DNA from: Holtermannia corniformis
Taxonomy: Eukaryota > Basidiomycota > Tremellomycetes > Holtermanniales
Assembly (NCBI GenBank): GCA_001599935.1
Contig: BCIJ01000018.1
Location: forward strand, 341,590-405,589
DNA length: 64,000 nt
Direction: 5' to 3'
In this document: positions 27,186 to 44,346 of the stretch, piece by piece
Numbering within the stretch: position 1 is the first letter of the stretch
How the letters are laid out: each line of letters opens with the position of its first letter
Made by a program: the position numbers and the translations under genes
Notes under the pieces: model-generated
What the model was told of the DNA's origin: nothing
The model's database searches: none
Seen by the model: only the letters and a program-made list of their open reading frames with translations

Positions 27186-30100
27186 TCACATGGTGACGTT
27201 TGTGACGGTGCACGTTGACATCCTGCTCTCATCCGACGGCGTCTTGGCGATGCGCTTTTGCGTGACGGCAGAGCCAAAGCTGTTTGCCGACAGTGCAGGA
27301 CTTGGTATGTCATCACTTGCCGAGGACACATCCGAGGCCACGCGACGAATGGCAGCAGACTTGGCATCATCAGAGCGTTCAGAGACCCTCGAGAGGGAGC
27401 GCATATCTTCGTCCGCCGACAGGAACTCGTCGTCGGTTGCAGAGGACTCGCGCGACTGCGAGACAGGAATGGGACGAAGCGTGCGCTTCGGGGTCGTACT
27501 GGGGTCGGGGTCGGAGTCGATGGCCTCCACGTCCTTGCCCTTGAACAGGCCTGCATTCGACTTGGTGCCCGGAAGTACGCTGACCGACGATTGACGACTG
27601 AGGGAACGGGGTGGGACGGGCGGCGGCGAATCCACCAACGTCCTGTCGGAGCTTGACGGGACCATATCCGTAGCGACCGGGACTCTTTGCGCTTCTTTCG
27701 CCGCGTCCGGTCCTTCCAACGCCAAGCCGACAGGCGGGGAGATGGTCTCTGACGTCGAATGAGTGTCGTCCATGTCCTGTTGCGAGTCTGCAACTGAGCT
27801 GCCATCCAGCGACCGCCGTTGATGCGAGGTGACGTTGACCAACGCCATCTCCAACTGATACCAGCTCAGCCATATCCAACTTGTAGCACGCTTACTTTCT
27901 GCTGGATGCTCGCTACTCTGTCAGCCATTGACCGGTCGTGTGCTACCGCAGTCCCATTCTTGGTCATGATGGAACCAGATGCACGCTTCTGAGCACGAGC
28001 TCCGGCAGCGCCCAGCACGCTCATGGCCGGTCCACTCTCGAATGTCATGATTGATGCGGTCGTGTCGGCTGTACCGGGCCGGGCTAGTCCTCGGTGGATC
28101 GTATTCGGAGAGCGGCCCATGGACGACGGCGTGCCCGGGCGGACATCCATGTCCCATGAGGACGGTGGCATACCGCTCATTGCCTGAGCGAGCTGGGCTT
28201 CGATCGCATTCATCATCTCATCGCGTTCGCGTTCAAGCTCTTGAATCCTAGGCGACGCGTCAGCCTTTGCAGTAGGATGAGCGCGTGAGACGTACGAGGC
28301 GTGCATGTCGGATAGCTGACGCATCGCGATTGTGCGAGCATCCTCGGTTTCTCGCAGTTCTGCAAACGTTAGCCGAGGTGTACGCACTGGCTATGTACGT
28401 ACTGCTCTGCAGAGTCGAGTTTTGTTGGGTCTGCTCGTTGACGACTACGAATTGTTAGCGAAACAGGACGCCGATCACGCAGCTACATGCCGTTGGACAA
28501 GCGCCTAGATTCGCGGCGCTCTCGGTCGATTTTGATCTTGAGCTCATTTGCCTCGTCCGCCAGCTTGTCCGCATACTTTTCAAAGTGTTCAAACTGTTGC
28601 TTCCACTGGAGTGTGTTAGTCACGCTGAGAAAGATGCGCTTCAGAACCTACGTGCTCGCCCTCTTCCATGAGCTTGAGCAGGCGACGGTTGATGCGAGAC
28701 ACGCGCAATTCAAGATCATCTCTAGTCTCGACATAATGCACTGTCGTAATCAGTACCTAGGCTTCGTGTGTGCATGCACGTACAGGCACGTTTGCGCATC
28801 ATGCTCTTCGCCATCTGCTCGCCGTACGTTAGCGGCGGTTGCAACTTGGTCGGCTTGGTCAAGCGCTGGTAGAAGTTGGGCTTCTTGCGCTGCGTTCGAC
28901 TGTCAGAAGCCTGCTCGTCCGAATCAAGTAGCACTCACCTTTTCAAGCATGATCTGGTCGAAGACCGCAAGAAGTTTGCCGTGATCCCACCACGTAGGCG
29001 GTGCCAAGCGCTCGCCGACGTAGTGCAGTGGCTGCAAGCCTTTCGAGACGATTCGGCAGTATGGGCGCATCCTGCCACTCGGGTACGTGATCTTGAGCTC
29101 GGGTGGAATGCCAAAGTCGGTCGCTAGTGGGGTGAGCACAGTCTCGTCAATGAGTCGGGAGCTTACAGTAGTCGGTGCCGAGCGCCGCCAACACCTTGCG
29201 GCGAAGCTTGTCACGAGCGTGCCCTCGGGTGATGACTCCTTCAGGCGGGGCAGTGCACACCGTGTGGCTTGGGTATGTGAGCTAAACACTCGATAGCTTG
29301 GAACTGCTCACTTGACATCGAGGTCCACGACAAGAACTTCAGGCGGAGGCGGCAGTACAAAGCGGCTTTCCGAGTTGATTCCCTTTTGAAGTACATAAGT
29401 TACCTGATCTCTTGCATCTTGCAGCAGCAACTCACGATGATGTACGGTCCAGGATCCTCAATGATGATGGTCGAGTCGCGTGCGTGAATCAGTGGCAGCG
29501 CGATACCACTCCAGCCTCGTAGCTCGACAATGTACTTGAGTGCGTTGACGGCAATGTTCAGCATCGATGGGTGCTTCGAGTAGAAGACAATACGACCGCT
29601 GTTGCTGAGTGCAATCTGGTCGTTCACGTCAGCTTCGTGCCATCCCCAGCCCACGAGCATACCTCTACACAGGTCAGAACGTTGTCAAGATCGAGTGCCT
29701 TGAACAAGGGCCAAATTTGGAAGTCGACCTTGACCATGGCTTGGTCGTACTCTAGGCCACCCGGCATGTACCCGTGAAGCTCAACGTCTTCTTCACCGGC
29801 GATACCAGTGCGAAGAGTGATGGCTTCGCCAGGTCTCGGCACTGCATGGCTAAGGACCCGCTGTACTTGACTGTATAGGGTCGATCAGTGGTGACCCTTG
29901 CGCTTTGCGCTACGCACAGTGTATGGGCTTTGGCGTTGCGAGAGAAGCGTGCCCACTGAGCCGGTCAGTAGGCTACTGCAGCGATCAAAGTCACTCACGC
30001 TGAGCTTGAGGAAGTCTTGTAGAACGTCGTACACCGGGTGAAGCGACACTAGTGGTTCAGTCGTCATTCTCGCTGTAGATGTGCAACTCACAAAGAGTCA

Positions 30101-31942
30101 AAGCGTACGGCATCCAGTATAGATCATCACCTTCCTCGAACGCTCCAGCGGCATCCTCGGGCAGGCTCTCGATTGCCGAAGTGCGTGTCATCATGCTGAC
30201 CCCGCGCGCCCGCGCACGACCGCCAACGCCACCTTCCAGGTCTGAATCGCTGATCGCGCCTTCCGTTTCGCTAGCGGTGATATCGCCGTCCGTCATACTC
30301 GTCTTGCTACCACGGATGACAGACCCTTTCCAAGGAAGTCCACCACGACGCTTGGACACGTTGTTGCTAGATGCAGCACGGTTCAGGGAGCTCGCTTCGG
30401 GCGAGGCGCCCATGCGAGCACGCTTGGCCTTGTCTTTGCACTCTTTCAACGTGGCTGTGCGGTCCTTGTCGGCATGAGTCCAAACGGTCATGGTGACACC
30501 GTAGTACGTGGTGTCCTCCAGTCCGTCTGGTGCTTTACCAAAGTCATTGCCAGGACCCGGGGCAGGCCGAGCGGCCGCGGTCGCAAGCAGTGTAGGCGAC
30601 ATTGTCGAGAATGGCGAGGTGCCGTATGGGTTCGTGACACCCGTGGCGAAATTGGTCCCAGAGATGGTGTTGGATCCGTTCAAGCGCGAAGTGACGGTAT
30701 CGACCCGGGGCAGGGTGAAGGTGAAGGCATGGCAAGTCGTTGGCGGGGCCAAGGTAGCATTCACCACCTCGACTGGGGATGCATGTCAGCTAGCGTCAGG
30801 GATTGAAAACGGACTAACCTTCTCTGGGGTGCGCCAACTTCAAGGCCTTGGCGACCATACGTGCGCCTCGCTCACCACTTTCGGCCAAGCGCAATGCACT
30901 GGCACTGCTGATTACGCCGTGGACGTCCAAGGCGCTGCGAGTCATACTTGCTTTAGACTCCTTGCGACCTGAGGCCGCTCGAGTTCCCTCGGACGAAGAC
31001 GGAGAGAACGTTGTGCCCAAAATGTCTGGACGCCAGAACAGACCAAGCGAATCTTCCAACGGTGCGATACCGCGCGTCGACTCGGGGTCCGAGTGGGCCC
31101 ACTGTTTGCCGTCCTTCTCCGTGTCAGTCGCGAGCCACGGTGAACAAGGTACACACCTTGCCCAGACCAGAAACGAGGTAAAGAGACGCCAGAGTGCCAC
31201 TCGGGCTCGCGCCGAGCACCTTGTCAAGCTTCAACTTGCTGTTCGTCGAGGCCCTGGAGGCGGTCGATTCCCGTCGAGTGCGGTGACTGTGGGTAGAGTG
31301 TCTACCCTCGCGAGCCGACGACATGCTCATCTTGGCCTCCCCCTCGGCGGTAGACGACAACGGCGGTGCCACATTAGTCGGCGATGCCCGCGGAGCTGGG
31401 AAAAGCTTGCCGATAGGAGACTTGGGATTGTTACGCAGCTCATCCGAGACGTAGCCGTTGCTGTAGGGGTGCGAACTCGGTCGGACACTCGGAGGAGCGT
31501 CTGGCGCAGAGATCATGATGGGCGGTTGCTTTGGTGTTAGAGATGCCGGCTCGGGCGACGGTGCCTTGCCCGACATGTATGCTGCGGCGGCGGCCAGACC
31601 GCTCTCGACCTCGCGGTCTGGAGTGCCGGTCCTCGACTTGCTCGGCGAGTCTCTGCCCGCGGTACTGTCCTTGACCTGATGCCGCCCGTTGAGCTTTCTA
31701 GGCGGTGACATTACCGGCGCGGCGTCTTCGTCAGACGAATGGTAGCTCGACCTCGCGCGAGCGGTTGCACTCTTCAACCCGCCGTGCTTGTTGGTCACGA
31801 CGCTCGGCGTCCTCGACACGACCTGGCTCGTCTGCACGCCGACCTCCCTCTCGAACTGAAACGAGCTCGAGCGCGCAAAAGGGTCGGCAGGGATCTGGAT
31901 GTCGACCGACGGCGCGCGGTTAGACTTGTTGCGGCCGTGCAT
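27186..31942 (-). CDS. DENN-domain Rab-GEF-like protein
   Basis: Long multi-exon gene starting MHGRNKSNRAPSVDIQIP (a further in-frame ATG lies at 31981). The N-terminal 250 residues are Ser/Pro-rich and disordered. The uDENN-like segment has YYGVTMTVWTHADKDRTATL and YWMPYALTLVSLHPVYDVLQ. The cDENN core follows: LDLDNVLTCVEIALSNSGRI, VFYSKHPSMLNIAVNALKYI, GWSGIALPLIHARDSTII and DPGPYIIGINSESRF. A predicted coiled coil (ELRVSRINRRLLKLMEEGEH onward) and a long Ser-rich tail ending CTVTNVTM complete the protein. DENN proteins activate Rab GTPases in membrane traffic. The specific Rab is unknown. At least twelve introns with CTCAC/CTGAC branch sites. Confidence 0.8.
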
Positions 31943-32219
31943 GGTGTTTCGGGCGGTTGGGCTGAGGCCAGGTTGGAGCAAACTGCAACGTCTCCTGTGT
32001 GACAGCTCGCCGTCGTCGTTTCACCATGATGGTCCAAGAGCCAGCACAGTTTTTCGCGTCTGTGCGCTGTGAAACGTTGTCCTCGACGCCGATCGTCGCT
32101 AGCGCGCCGGTCCAGGGTCAGTGTCTGTGCGCAAGCCGCAGCGCCGACGTGCGGCCATCACGGAGATGGCGAGGGCAGGCTCTAGTCAAGAGCGTCATCG
32201 TCACAAGTGTCATCACGCA

Positions 32220-35075
32220 CTACCGCTTGCCCCTGACGACTACCTTCTTCATCTTAATCTTGCCCTCCTTGCCCTCCTTTGCGCCCTCGAGCGCTTTAGC
32301 CCCGCCACTAGCCTTGGCCTCTTTAGCCTGTTCCACCTCGCGCTTGACAGCGGCCACGGCGATCCCGCTAGCGATAGCGGGGCTGTGCAGCGGCAGCCGA
32401 TCATCAACAGCAGGAACCGGGTGGGTAGGTTGGAAGATTGTCGGACGCGCCATGGGCGGCGTGAACACTCGCTTCGGCTTCGGCGCCGCTTTCGATGACG
32501 AAGCCTTTTTACTCGCGCTAGCTGATTTCTTGGCGGATTTCTTGGAAGCAGCCGGGGCCGTGATGGCGAGCGGCTTGGGCTTGGGTGTCGGCCGGGACCA
32601 CTTGAGCGTCGGCTGGGCCTGTTGGAGCTGGCTAGCGATGTGCGCGTAGAGCTGTGTTCCTGTGCACCGTCAGTCACTGCGAGTCCAGATTCGCAGCGCA
32701 CTCACGGTTCTTGACAATCGGGTTCAGGTACCGCCCCTCGTTCTCAAACTGCACCTTGACGCGGCCGGGGTTGGCCCAGTCGGCCGGGTGGGTCTTGTCG
32801 GCCTGTAGAGGGTCAGTAATGAGTCTGGGAGAAGGTAGATCCTGAAGTCGACGCTCGTTGGAGTCGGCGACGAGCAACAGCAGCCGCTTGCACCCTTTCA
32901 GCGCAGCGTCGAGTTTCTCGACGCCCCCACAGTTGGCAAGCTTGCATTGAGGCTCGCAGGCGTAAACCCAGGACAGCAGAGCCGGGCTCTCGCACATTGC
33001 GCACATTCAGACAGACTGAAACACCGCCCAAAGTCATCGGCCACCAATGGGTTTCAGCAGCTGATACCATCTGTTGCGGAGTGCTGAGACGCATGCTATA
33101 TGCCAGTTTATCGTCTGGGCTAGATGCATGAGATCGTTGTGTGACGACACAAGAAACAATGAGTCCAGCAAAGCTGCGCTCCGTCGACATGCACGACAGA
33201 TTTAGCTGAGCGTAGTCAACAGCAGGCCGGACCGCCGCCCATGTCAACGGACGGGCACAGCTAAACCAAGAAGTCGACGCAGCGCGTCAGATTACGCACT
33301 CATGCGCAGCACGGGAATGATCAAACACGAATTGGCTCCAAGTCGTTGTTGAGAGACCGTCTTGCGCGGCAGATAGCCTACGAGGGCTAACGTTGCACAG
33401 TCTAGCCTTTGCCGTCACTCGGCTAGGATACGTTTTCGTCCGCGCTTGAGATCTCAAGCGCACATTCGTCACCCCCCAGCCCACCATTCACCGTAAAATC
33501 GCGTTCTGTGGCGCCGCGCGCAGACACCTGGAGCCTGATCTGACTCGAGGATGGCGCCGGATCGCAGCCGCGATGTGCCATCAACTGTCGGGTATCTATC
33601 GAGTCACAGCCAGTCTCGGCCTCGTACAAGCAAAGCTTTGCGACGCACAGACTGTAGTTGCGTCGAATCAGGATGCGACAAGTCTCAAGCGGCGCGTTTC
33701 ATAGGGCCCATACTACCTCTGGGAGGTAGCGAGACCATTGACTACGCGCCGACAGGTCGTAAGAGGCCAAGGTGCAGCGTGATCCATTCGTTGCAAGCAG
33801 AGGGACGTTCATCGTCGCAGTGGTTCTTGAGCGCCGAATTCACCATGATCTCCACAGATACTCCAACCCATCCATCGCAGACCGGCGTCGTGCGTAGCTG
33901 GAAGGGTTGCATCGGGTGAATCCAGGAGACGCCGGCGCCCGTGATCACACTGCCAGCTCTCGAAAGTGGGAAACAGGGAACTTGGCAGATACCATACTGG
34001 CGGTCACGCTTCGTTTGAAGGACACGAAGCACAGCTGTAGGTCAAGCATCTGCTTGACCCTTGATCGCAGTCTTTGCTCTCGGCCGGCGCTGCGCGTGAT
34101 TCGGGATCAAGCGGGTACGAGCTGCTCGAGATGCCGCGTTCTAAAACGTAGCATCAAGGACGCGATGTTATCCGCCCATGCCCTCTGCGAATTGGAATGA
34201 ATTGATCATTGCGGACCCGTACCAGTCATCACGGCTGCGCTTGACGCCATTCGACTAACTGTGAGCTGCTCGACTCACAGCCATGGGTACGGTCCGCTCG
34301 CAGCCGTCGCCATCTGATCCTCGGCCCAATCCCCAATTCCTTCCCAGCTCAAGACCAGAACGCCAAGCAGCCAAGACGCGACCTACCTCGTGAACACTCG
34401 GGAGGCCCAGGGTCCTACACGCCTGTGCGATGTGGATCGATTGCGGCCACCACATGGCCTTGGTGCGTGGGACGCGGCGGCCGGCGGAAGAGGCGAGCTT
34501 GGCGTCAAAGTAGAGTGGGTAGAGCGTGTGCCAGCTGGTGGTGTCAGTTGTGTGCTGCTGACTGGGATACAGGATATGATGGGCGGGTATGGCCAACGTA
34601 ACCACACAGTCGTCTCGACTGTTGATCAGGCTGCCCACCGTACCGTGCCCACTCACTTTTTGAACAATGACGGGTCCTTTGCAACCTGCACGCCCTCCAT
34701 CTGCTTTCTCAACTTGGCCATCCTCTCCTCTTCCAACTCTTGAAACTTGATCATATCACCCATGAAGCCTCCCATCGGCGTATTCTGCTGCTGCTGCTGG
34801 GCAGGCAGCGGTCGCAACACGTCATCATCCCTCGCTTTGCCCTTGGCGCCCGCGGCCGCTACTGCCGCTTGGCGTTTCGGCGCAGTCACGCCCTCGCCCC
34901 ATTGCCTGCCTTGGTCTGCAAGCCTTGTAAAGTCGAGTTGGTCGTCGGGGTCGTCGGCTGCGATCTCTTCGAGTAGAGCGCCGGACGTGCCGGTGTGCGC
35001 GAGAGTGCTGGATGAGGGTAGTGGGAGGTCGGTGTCGTCGTCGAAATCTTCGATCGTAGCGTTCATCCTGGCCAT
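32220..35075 (-). CDS. SEC65: Signal recognition particle 19-kDa subunit (SRP19/Sec65)
   Basis: Binds SRP RNA helix tips and promotes SRP54 loading. The N-terminal extension (MNATIEDFDDDTDLPLPSSS, with FMGDMIKFQELEEERMAKLR) leads into the SRP19 fold: TLYPLYFDAKLASSAGRRVP, KAMWWPQSIHIAQACRTLGL, PSVHE, then ADKTHPADWANPGRVKVQF and NEGRYLNPIVKNR. After the fold comes a Lys/Ala/Ser-rich tail (KKSAKKSASASKKA) ending KMKKVVVRGKR. The two halves of the fold are on exons separated by 1584 nt (32803-34386), joined in phase 0 at HE/ADKTH, exactly where the family is contiguous. The ATG at 35075 adds three residues before 35066. Identity is strong. A second protein-like frame just upstream (35100-35320) could not be spliced in. 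Confidence 0.85.
32803..34386 (-). other. Giant intron (1584 nt) in SRP19 gene
   Basis: Donor GTAGGTCGCGTC follows CACGAG (His-Glu); the acceptor is TTACTGACCCTCTACAG before GCCGACAAG. The interval has no conserved protein. The last 200 nt (about 33006-32803) are open and in frame with the downstream exon, and could give an alternative N-terminus with several cysteines. No transposon ends or RNA gene recognised. Confidence 0.75.
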
Positions 35076-35419
35076 CCTGGGAGCGCGTGAGCGCACAGAG
35101 GACAGACTGTACGGGCATGACAAGCACGCTTGCGGTTAGTCTGAGCAAAACGCCGAATCTCCGGGTCAAGGCTGACGTCCACTTCGGCGTCAGAGATGGG
35201 CGTTTGCCAACGTGCATCGACGGCGTCCATGTACTCGGCATCGGCAGCAATCGACAGACCGTCTGTCGAGCGTCGAGACGGCGTCGAGCTGGGCTGGGCG
35301 AAGGAGCTTGTAGGCACGCGGCAAGGCCTGTTAGGCGCGCAGCGTCACGTGTAGTAGCCGGTAGGCGTGCACACACATGGCCGCACCCAAACCTCCGTCG
35401 AGACGCCCGACAGACGCCG

Positions 35420-35911
35420 ACGACCGCTACTGAAGGCAGTCTGAATGCCGCGACGGCGACAAAGCTCATCCTGCATGAAACCGAGGTCTACCGCAAGCTG
35501 TAGAAGCTGCATGGCCAAGCGGTCCCCGAGTTCCTCGGCCTTTGGCATGGACGGCGTCACGGGTTCGAAGAAGAGTCGGATCTTTATGCCGGCTCCCTCC
35601 TGCTTCTCGTTGTGGAGTACATCCCCTTGCCCACATCACTCCCCGAGCCCTCCATGCAGGTCCCGAGGCCAAAGCTCTACGGTCAAGAAGCAGAGGCCAT
35701 CAAGTCACTTTACGAGCTCGTACACTCGCACGGCATCGTCCATGGTGACGTCGACCCCAGGCATTGGCGCCGTCGCTTGGATGATACATCCGCCCTGATC
35801 GACTTTGACTTGGCCCAGTTCCTCAACAAGAGCAAGAACACGCGCTTGCAACCGAAAAGTGATCAAGCCATCGCTCATGAGAACGTAGAGCTTGGATACT
35901 TTCTGGGCTGA
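35420..35911 (+). pseudogene. Protein kinase-like fragment with in-frame stop
   Basis: The frame reads ATKLILHETEVYRKL, then a TAG stop at 35501-35503, then continues in the same frame with KLHGQAVPEFLGLW, LLLLVVEYIPLPTSLPEP, LVHSHGIVHGDVDPRHWRRR and ALIDFDLAQF, ending at 35911. This is the alpha-C, hinge, catalytic-loop (HGD) and metal-binding (DFD) series of a fungal-specific kinase-like family (FunK1/ABC1-type aminoglycoside-kinase fold). The glycine loop and ATP lysine are not found upstream, and no splice pair can remove the TAG. Most likely a truncated, decayed paralogue; stop readthrough or a sequence error are the alternatives. Confidence 0.65.
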
Positions 35912-36343
35912 TCGCACGGAGATGTTGTATATATGACGAACTGACGTGCTTTGTATTGTGACGAAAACCCGAGTACATGGCCACCAATGCCTTGTGTGCC
36001 GTGGGGTGTGAACGGCTGTAGAGGTTCGCGTCATTCCAGATAGCCTACATATCCACTCGGCCGTTCGTGACGGTGCCGAATGAGCCTTGATTGCCGCTGA
36101 TCAGTCTATTCGAAGGCTCAAAAATGCACGCGGCTTCCCTGTTCGAGCGCACTGTAGCCCGAGAGTGAGCTAGGCTGTGGCCTGGCGCCTACTGCAATGC
36201 CAACCAGGCGATGCATCATCACCAAATCTTAGCGCTCGTTACAGGCAACGCCAGTCAGGACACAGTGTTCACGTATGATGCATTAATGACGAATACAAAC
36301 CACAGACCAATCGTGTCTCATCACTCTACCCAGCGTAGCGTCA
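35912..36343. other. Intergenic, no gene seen
   Basis: 432 bases between the kinase fragment and the 3' end of calcineurin A. No protein-like frame or RNA gene recognised. Confidence 0.4.
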
Positions 36344-40052
<3,709 letters not shown>

Positions 40053-40285
40053 GGTGGCGGATCCAAGTCTGAGCTGGCTCTGTACGTGTTGGCTCTGAAG
40101 GGGACGAGGACAGAGAGGAGATGAGGCAGGAGAGACGCGACTCGAGCTCGACGAGTGCGAGGGAGCGTGATGCGCATCAGAGTAACCGCCGAGGGGGTTG
40201 GCTCGTACGGCGTTATCACACTGCGGCGTTATTGCTCTACATGGCGTTCATCTTAGCGTCGGTATCGCGGAGTGCGGTCGGTCGT

Positions 40286-41760
40286 CTAGATGCCGGCGGT
40301 GCGCGCCTCGACGGCCTCGATGACACGAGAAAACTGGACACGGGTGGCCCAGCGCGCTAAAATCTCCTCTTCTGCCATTCCCTCCTCACGACGCAACTCA
40401 CGGAATTCATCGAATTCCCTGCTGTCCTCGCCCACCTCACTCTTCTCCTCCGCAAAGCACAGTGCGATCATGTGCGATCGGAGATACGCTAGGTTGAGCG
40501 AAATCTCCAGCGGCGACACAAATTTGCGTAGCGGAGAATTCAAGTCCGGTTCTTCAAAGGCATCGAGAGCAGTAGATAGCAGTCGTCCCACCGGGAGGAC
40601 GAGCCGAGTTGGCACTGGTGGGCGTGCATACCCGTCGATGGTTGGGTAAAGACTCGGGTCTTGTCGTTCGGCTGAGAAATCGATCCGCGACAACACCGCT
40701 TTCCACTTCTGCAAGCTTGGTCAAATCATGTGCGCAAGTGGTCGAGTTGAAGACTGACCTCGGCGCCCCCGACCAAACTCCTGACGTATGCCTCGCTGGC
40801 CTCGATCGTGGAACCCCGACCTAGAGCATATTGATTCGTGTGCACGACTCGGTCCGCTCCGTCGTCTGTGAGTTGGGCAGTGCTGTACGACACACATAGG
40901 GTGATGGCGGGGTCGTAACTGCCTTGGCCCGTGCGATCAACCTTGATGCCTATGCTCAGTATACTTCCTGGACAAGGGTTTAGCGATGTGTGCGGGTGCT
41001 TGAACACGAGGGCTGACCGGCTCGGTCCCACTCGATGATCTCCTTGCCCAGCTCTTTCAACGACTCGTTGTAAACAGCAATCTCGCCGGCAAGCAATACT
41101 CTCGGCTTGACGTCATCCGGTGGGTTGGACTTGAGCAGAAAATCGGCTTGCTTTCGTCGGTTCAGACCAGTGGCCTTGTGCTGAAGATGAACCGTAGCCG
41201 AGCCGCCCTATTGTAATCATCAAAGGTTGCGTCGACGACAACACGGAGTCCCACGCACTCTGGCTGTCAGCACACTGACGATCCTTGGTCCCCTGGTTGC
41301 GCTTTTGAAATCGCCGAGTAGTTTGACATTGTTCTCCAGTCGCGGCGCCCCCAGTGGTGCAGAGTCAAGAGCATTGCCAAGTTGAAGTACAATGTCGTCC
41401 AGCAGCTGTACAATCGTAATCAGCCAAGATATCTTCATCACTCGCCAGCGTCACCAACCTCTGCTGCGAACGCTTCGTGTACCCAACTTGGGTCACCGAG
41501 AAAATGGACCTCTCGAGTAGACCCATCATAAGACAGTTTGAGAAACGGGGCCTCAAGAAACGTCTGAATACTAAACAGGTCAGCTTTGTCATCATGGCTG
41601 CACCTTGTGACTCTGAAGCTCACTGCTCGAACTCGTTCAAGCTGACGCCGCTGGCCAACACGATCGGCCTCTCACGCTCGCCACCCTTGCGCAGCAGGGC
41701 GGCATCCAATCTTGGCTGCATTTGTTGCTTGAGAATGTCGGTACATCGACGCCGCAGCAT
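40286..41760 (-). CDS. Hypothetical protein
   Basis: I do not recognise this family. The best model starts MLRRRCTDILKQQMQPRL at 41760 and continues through VLASGVSLNEFEH, IQTFLEAPFLKLSYDGS, LLDDIVLQLGNALDSAPLG, ECVGLRVVVDATFDDYN, PRVLLAGEIAVYNESLKELG, GSILSIGIKVDRTGQGSY, KWKAVLSRIDFSAERQDPSL and FVSPLEISLNLAYLRSHMIA, ending EAVEARTAGI. One intron (about 38 nt, GTCTGAACCGAC to CTGCTCAAG) is very short. Predicted soluble, mixed alpha/beta, without signal or TM segment. An upstream ATG at 41927 cannot be joined in frame. It lies between CNA1 and the divergent DIM1 gene. Confidence 0.5.
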
Positions 41761-42080
41761 CTTGAGCGTCTTTTCTCTTCCACCTTGGACGTCGGGGACC
41801 GCTCCGAGCGTAAGACGCAGATGGTATGGCCAAAGGCACGAGCAAGATCACGTGATCCGGCCTCAGCCTTGGTTTCCGACTTTGGCCCAGCAGCGACGCA
41901 CCGCGACTGGCGTTCGGCGATCGTCATGTTGCTGGGGACTTGAGATGGAGACTCTGATTGTCTGGTTAGACCCACAGTGAACACGTCTTGAACGTACCGT
42001 CATACTTTCATGTGCTTTACCACGTGATGTCTGTACTTTTTCTCCCTCATCGTTGACAGCTCTGGTCCGCAGAACTCAAC

Positions 42081-43393
<1,313 letters not shown>

Positions 43394-43447
43394 ACGATCA
43401 GGGGATCACTGTGTACATTATGTATCAACAATACAGCATCACACTCG

Positions 43448-44346
43448 TCACGCGGGCACGATATGACACCTAGTCGATTCGTCAGCTTGCCTGTCTATCA
43501 TTAGGTATGGTATTCACTCACCCGAGCGATCCACGTCCACCCCAGCCGTTTCGGGGCGTCAACACAAGCTGCACAGGTTCCGCCGCGCCCGCTCTCCGAA
43601 CGAGGATCTTGATCTCGATCTGAGATCAAATGTTAGACCACAGGCAATGCTGTCGAAGGTTACTGACGCCTTCAGAGCGCCCTACGAGTGCTCCGATCGC
43701 ATTCAGTCCCGCCGACGTCTCGCTCGTGATCCCTCCGAAATCAATTACCGCATCGTTGGCTTGCAGACCCTATTTCGTGATGATCAGCAGCTACGTCAAC
43801 CTCTCGAGACATCAATGCAGACTTACCGCCGCTTCCGCCGGACTTGCATTAGCCACCGAATTGACCTTGACAACTGCTTTACGTTCCACCCCATTCGCCC
43901 GAGACGCTGGATTCGGAGCTTGGTGGCCGTTTGTCACCGCCGGCCGTGCAAGAGCTTGTTGCAGTGCGGTCGATATCTGCTCGTTGATAGCTTTCAGATC
44001 GTTTCGGAGACGATGGACTGAAGCACGCGCATGCCGGATCGAGTACTAGACAAACGTCAGCCCTCGTGCGTTGGGACCGTCGGCGCACGCACAACGTCAA
44101 TGTCTGCCCGCGGAAAGCCTTCAGGATCCACGAGGGGTGAAGTCAGATCGCTTCCGTGCTGGATCTTGTTAGTGCATCGAGGTCCCTTGGCCCAGACGAC
44201 GAACCGACGTCAGCGTATTCCGATACGCTTCCTGGCTTAGCATGAGTCACGACTGGGGTTTTGGCGGACCACAACGCACCAGTTCCTCTTCAATCTCGTC
44301 TTTACGCTGAATCAGGGCTCTTGCGCGCTCTCGTGGGTCTGCCATG
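43448..44346 (-). CDS. NAS2: 26S proteasome assembly chaperone NAS2/PSMD9 (PDZ domain)
   Basis: Starts MADPRERARALIQRKDEIEE (coiled coil). Then HGSDLTSPLVDPEGFPRADI and DVVRAPTVPTHE, the family's linker signature, followed by RLRNDLKAINEQISTALQQA, a disordered stretch and the PDZ domain (VNSVANASPAEAAGLQANDA, VIDFGGITSETSAGLNAIGA, IEIKILVRRAGAAEPVQLVL). The end GRGSLGCHIVPA is restored by a last intron (GTGAGTGAATACC to CGACTAG). NAS2 holds Rpt5 and guides assembly of the proteasome base. Short exons and at least five introns. It converges on DIM1 with about 54 bp between stops. Confidence 0.88.

Noticed and set aside
30508..31540. Long plus-strand frames opposite the DENN gene.
   Set aside because: They are antisense shadows of the GC-rich minus-strand exons, without start context or recognisable domains.
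33715..33740. GGGAGGTAGCGAGACC, reminiscent of a piece of SRP RNA inside the SRP19 intron.
   Set aside because: Only a short chance match; no Alu-domain or helix 8 structure around it.
34221..34240. A GTGATGA C-box-like word on the minus strand in the SRP19 intron, suggesting a snoRNA.
   Set aside because: No CTGA D-box at a suitable distance and no terminal stem; not enough for a C/D snoRNA.
35100..35320. Protein-like minus-strand frame (DAVDARWQTPISDAEVDVSL, DPEIRRFAQTNRKR) just upstream of SRP19.
   Set aside because: It has no ATG and no donor/acceptor pair joins it in frame to the SRP19 start, which already resembles a natural N-terminus. Kept only as a possible untranslated or spurious stretch.
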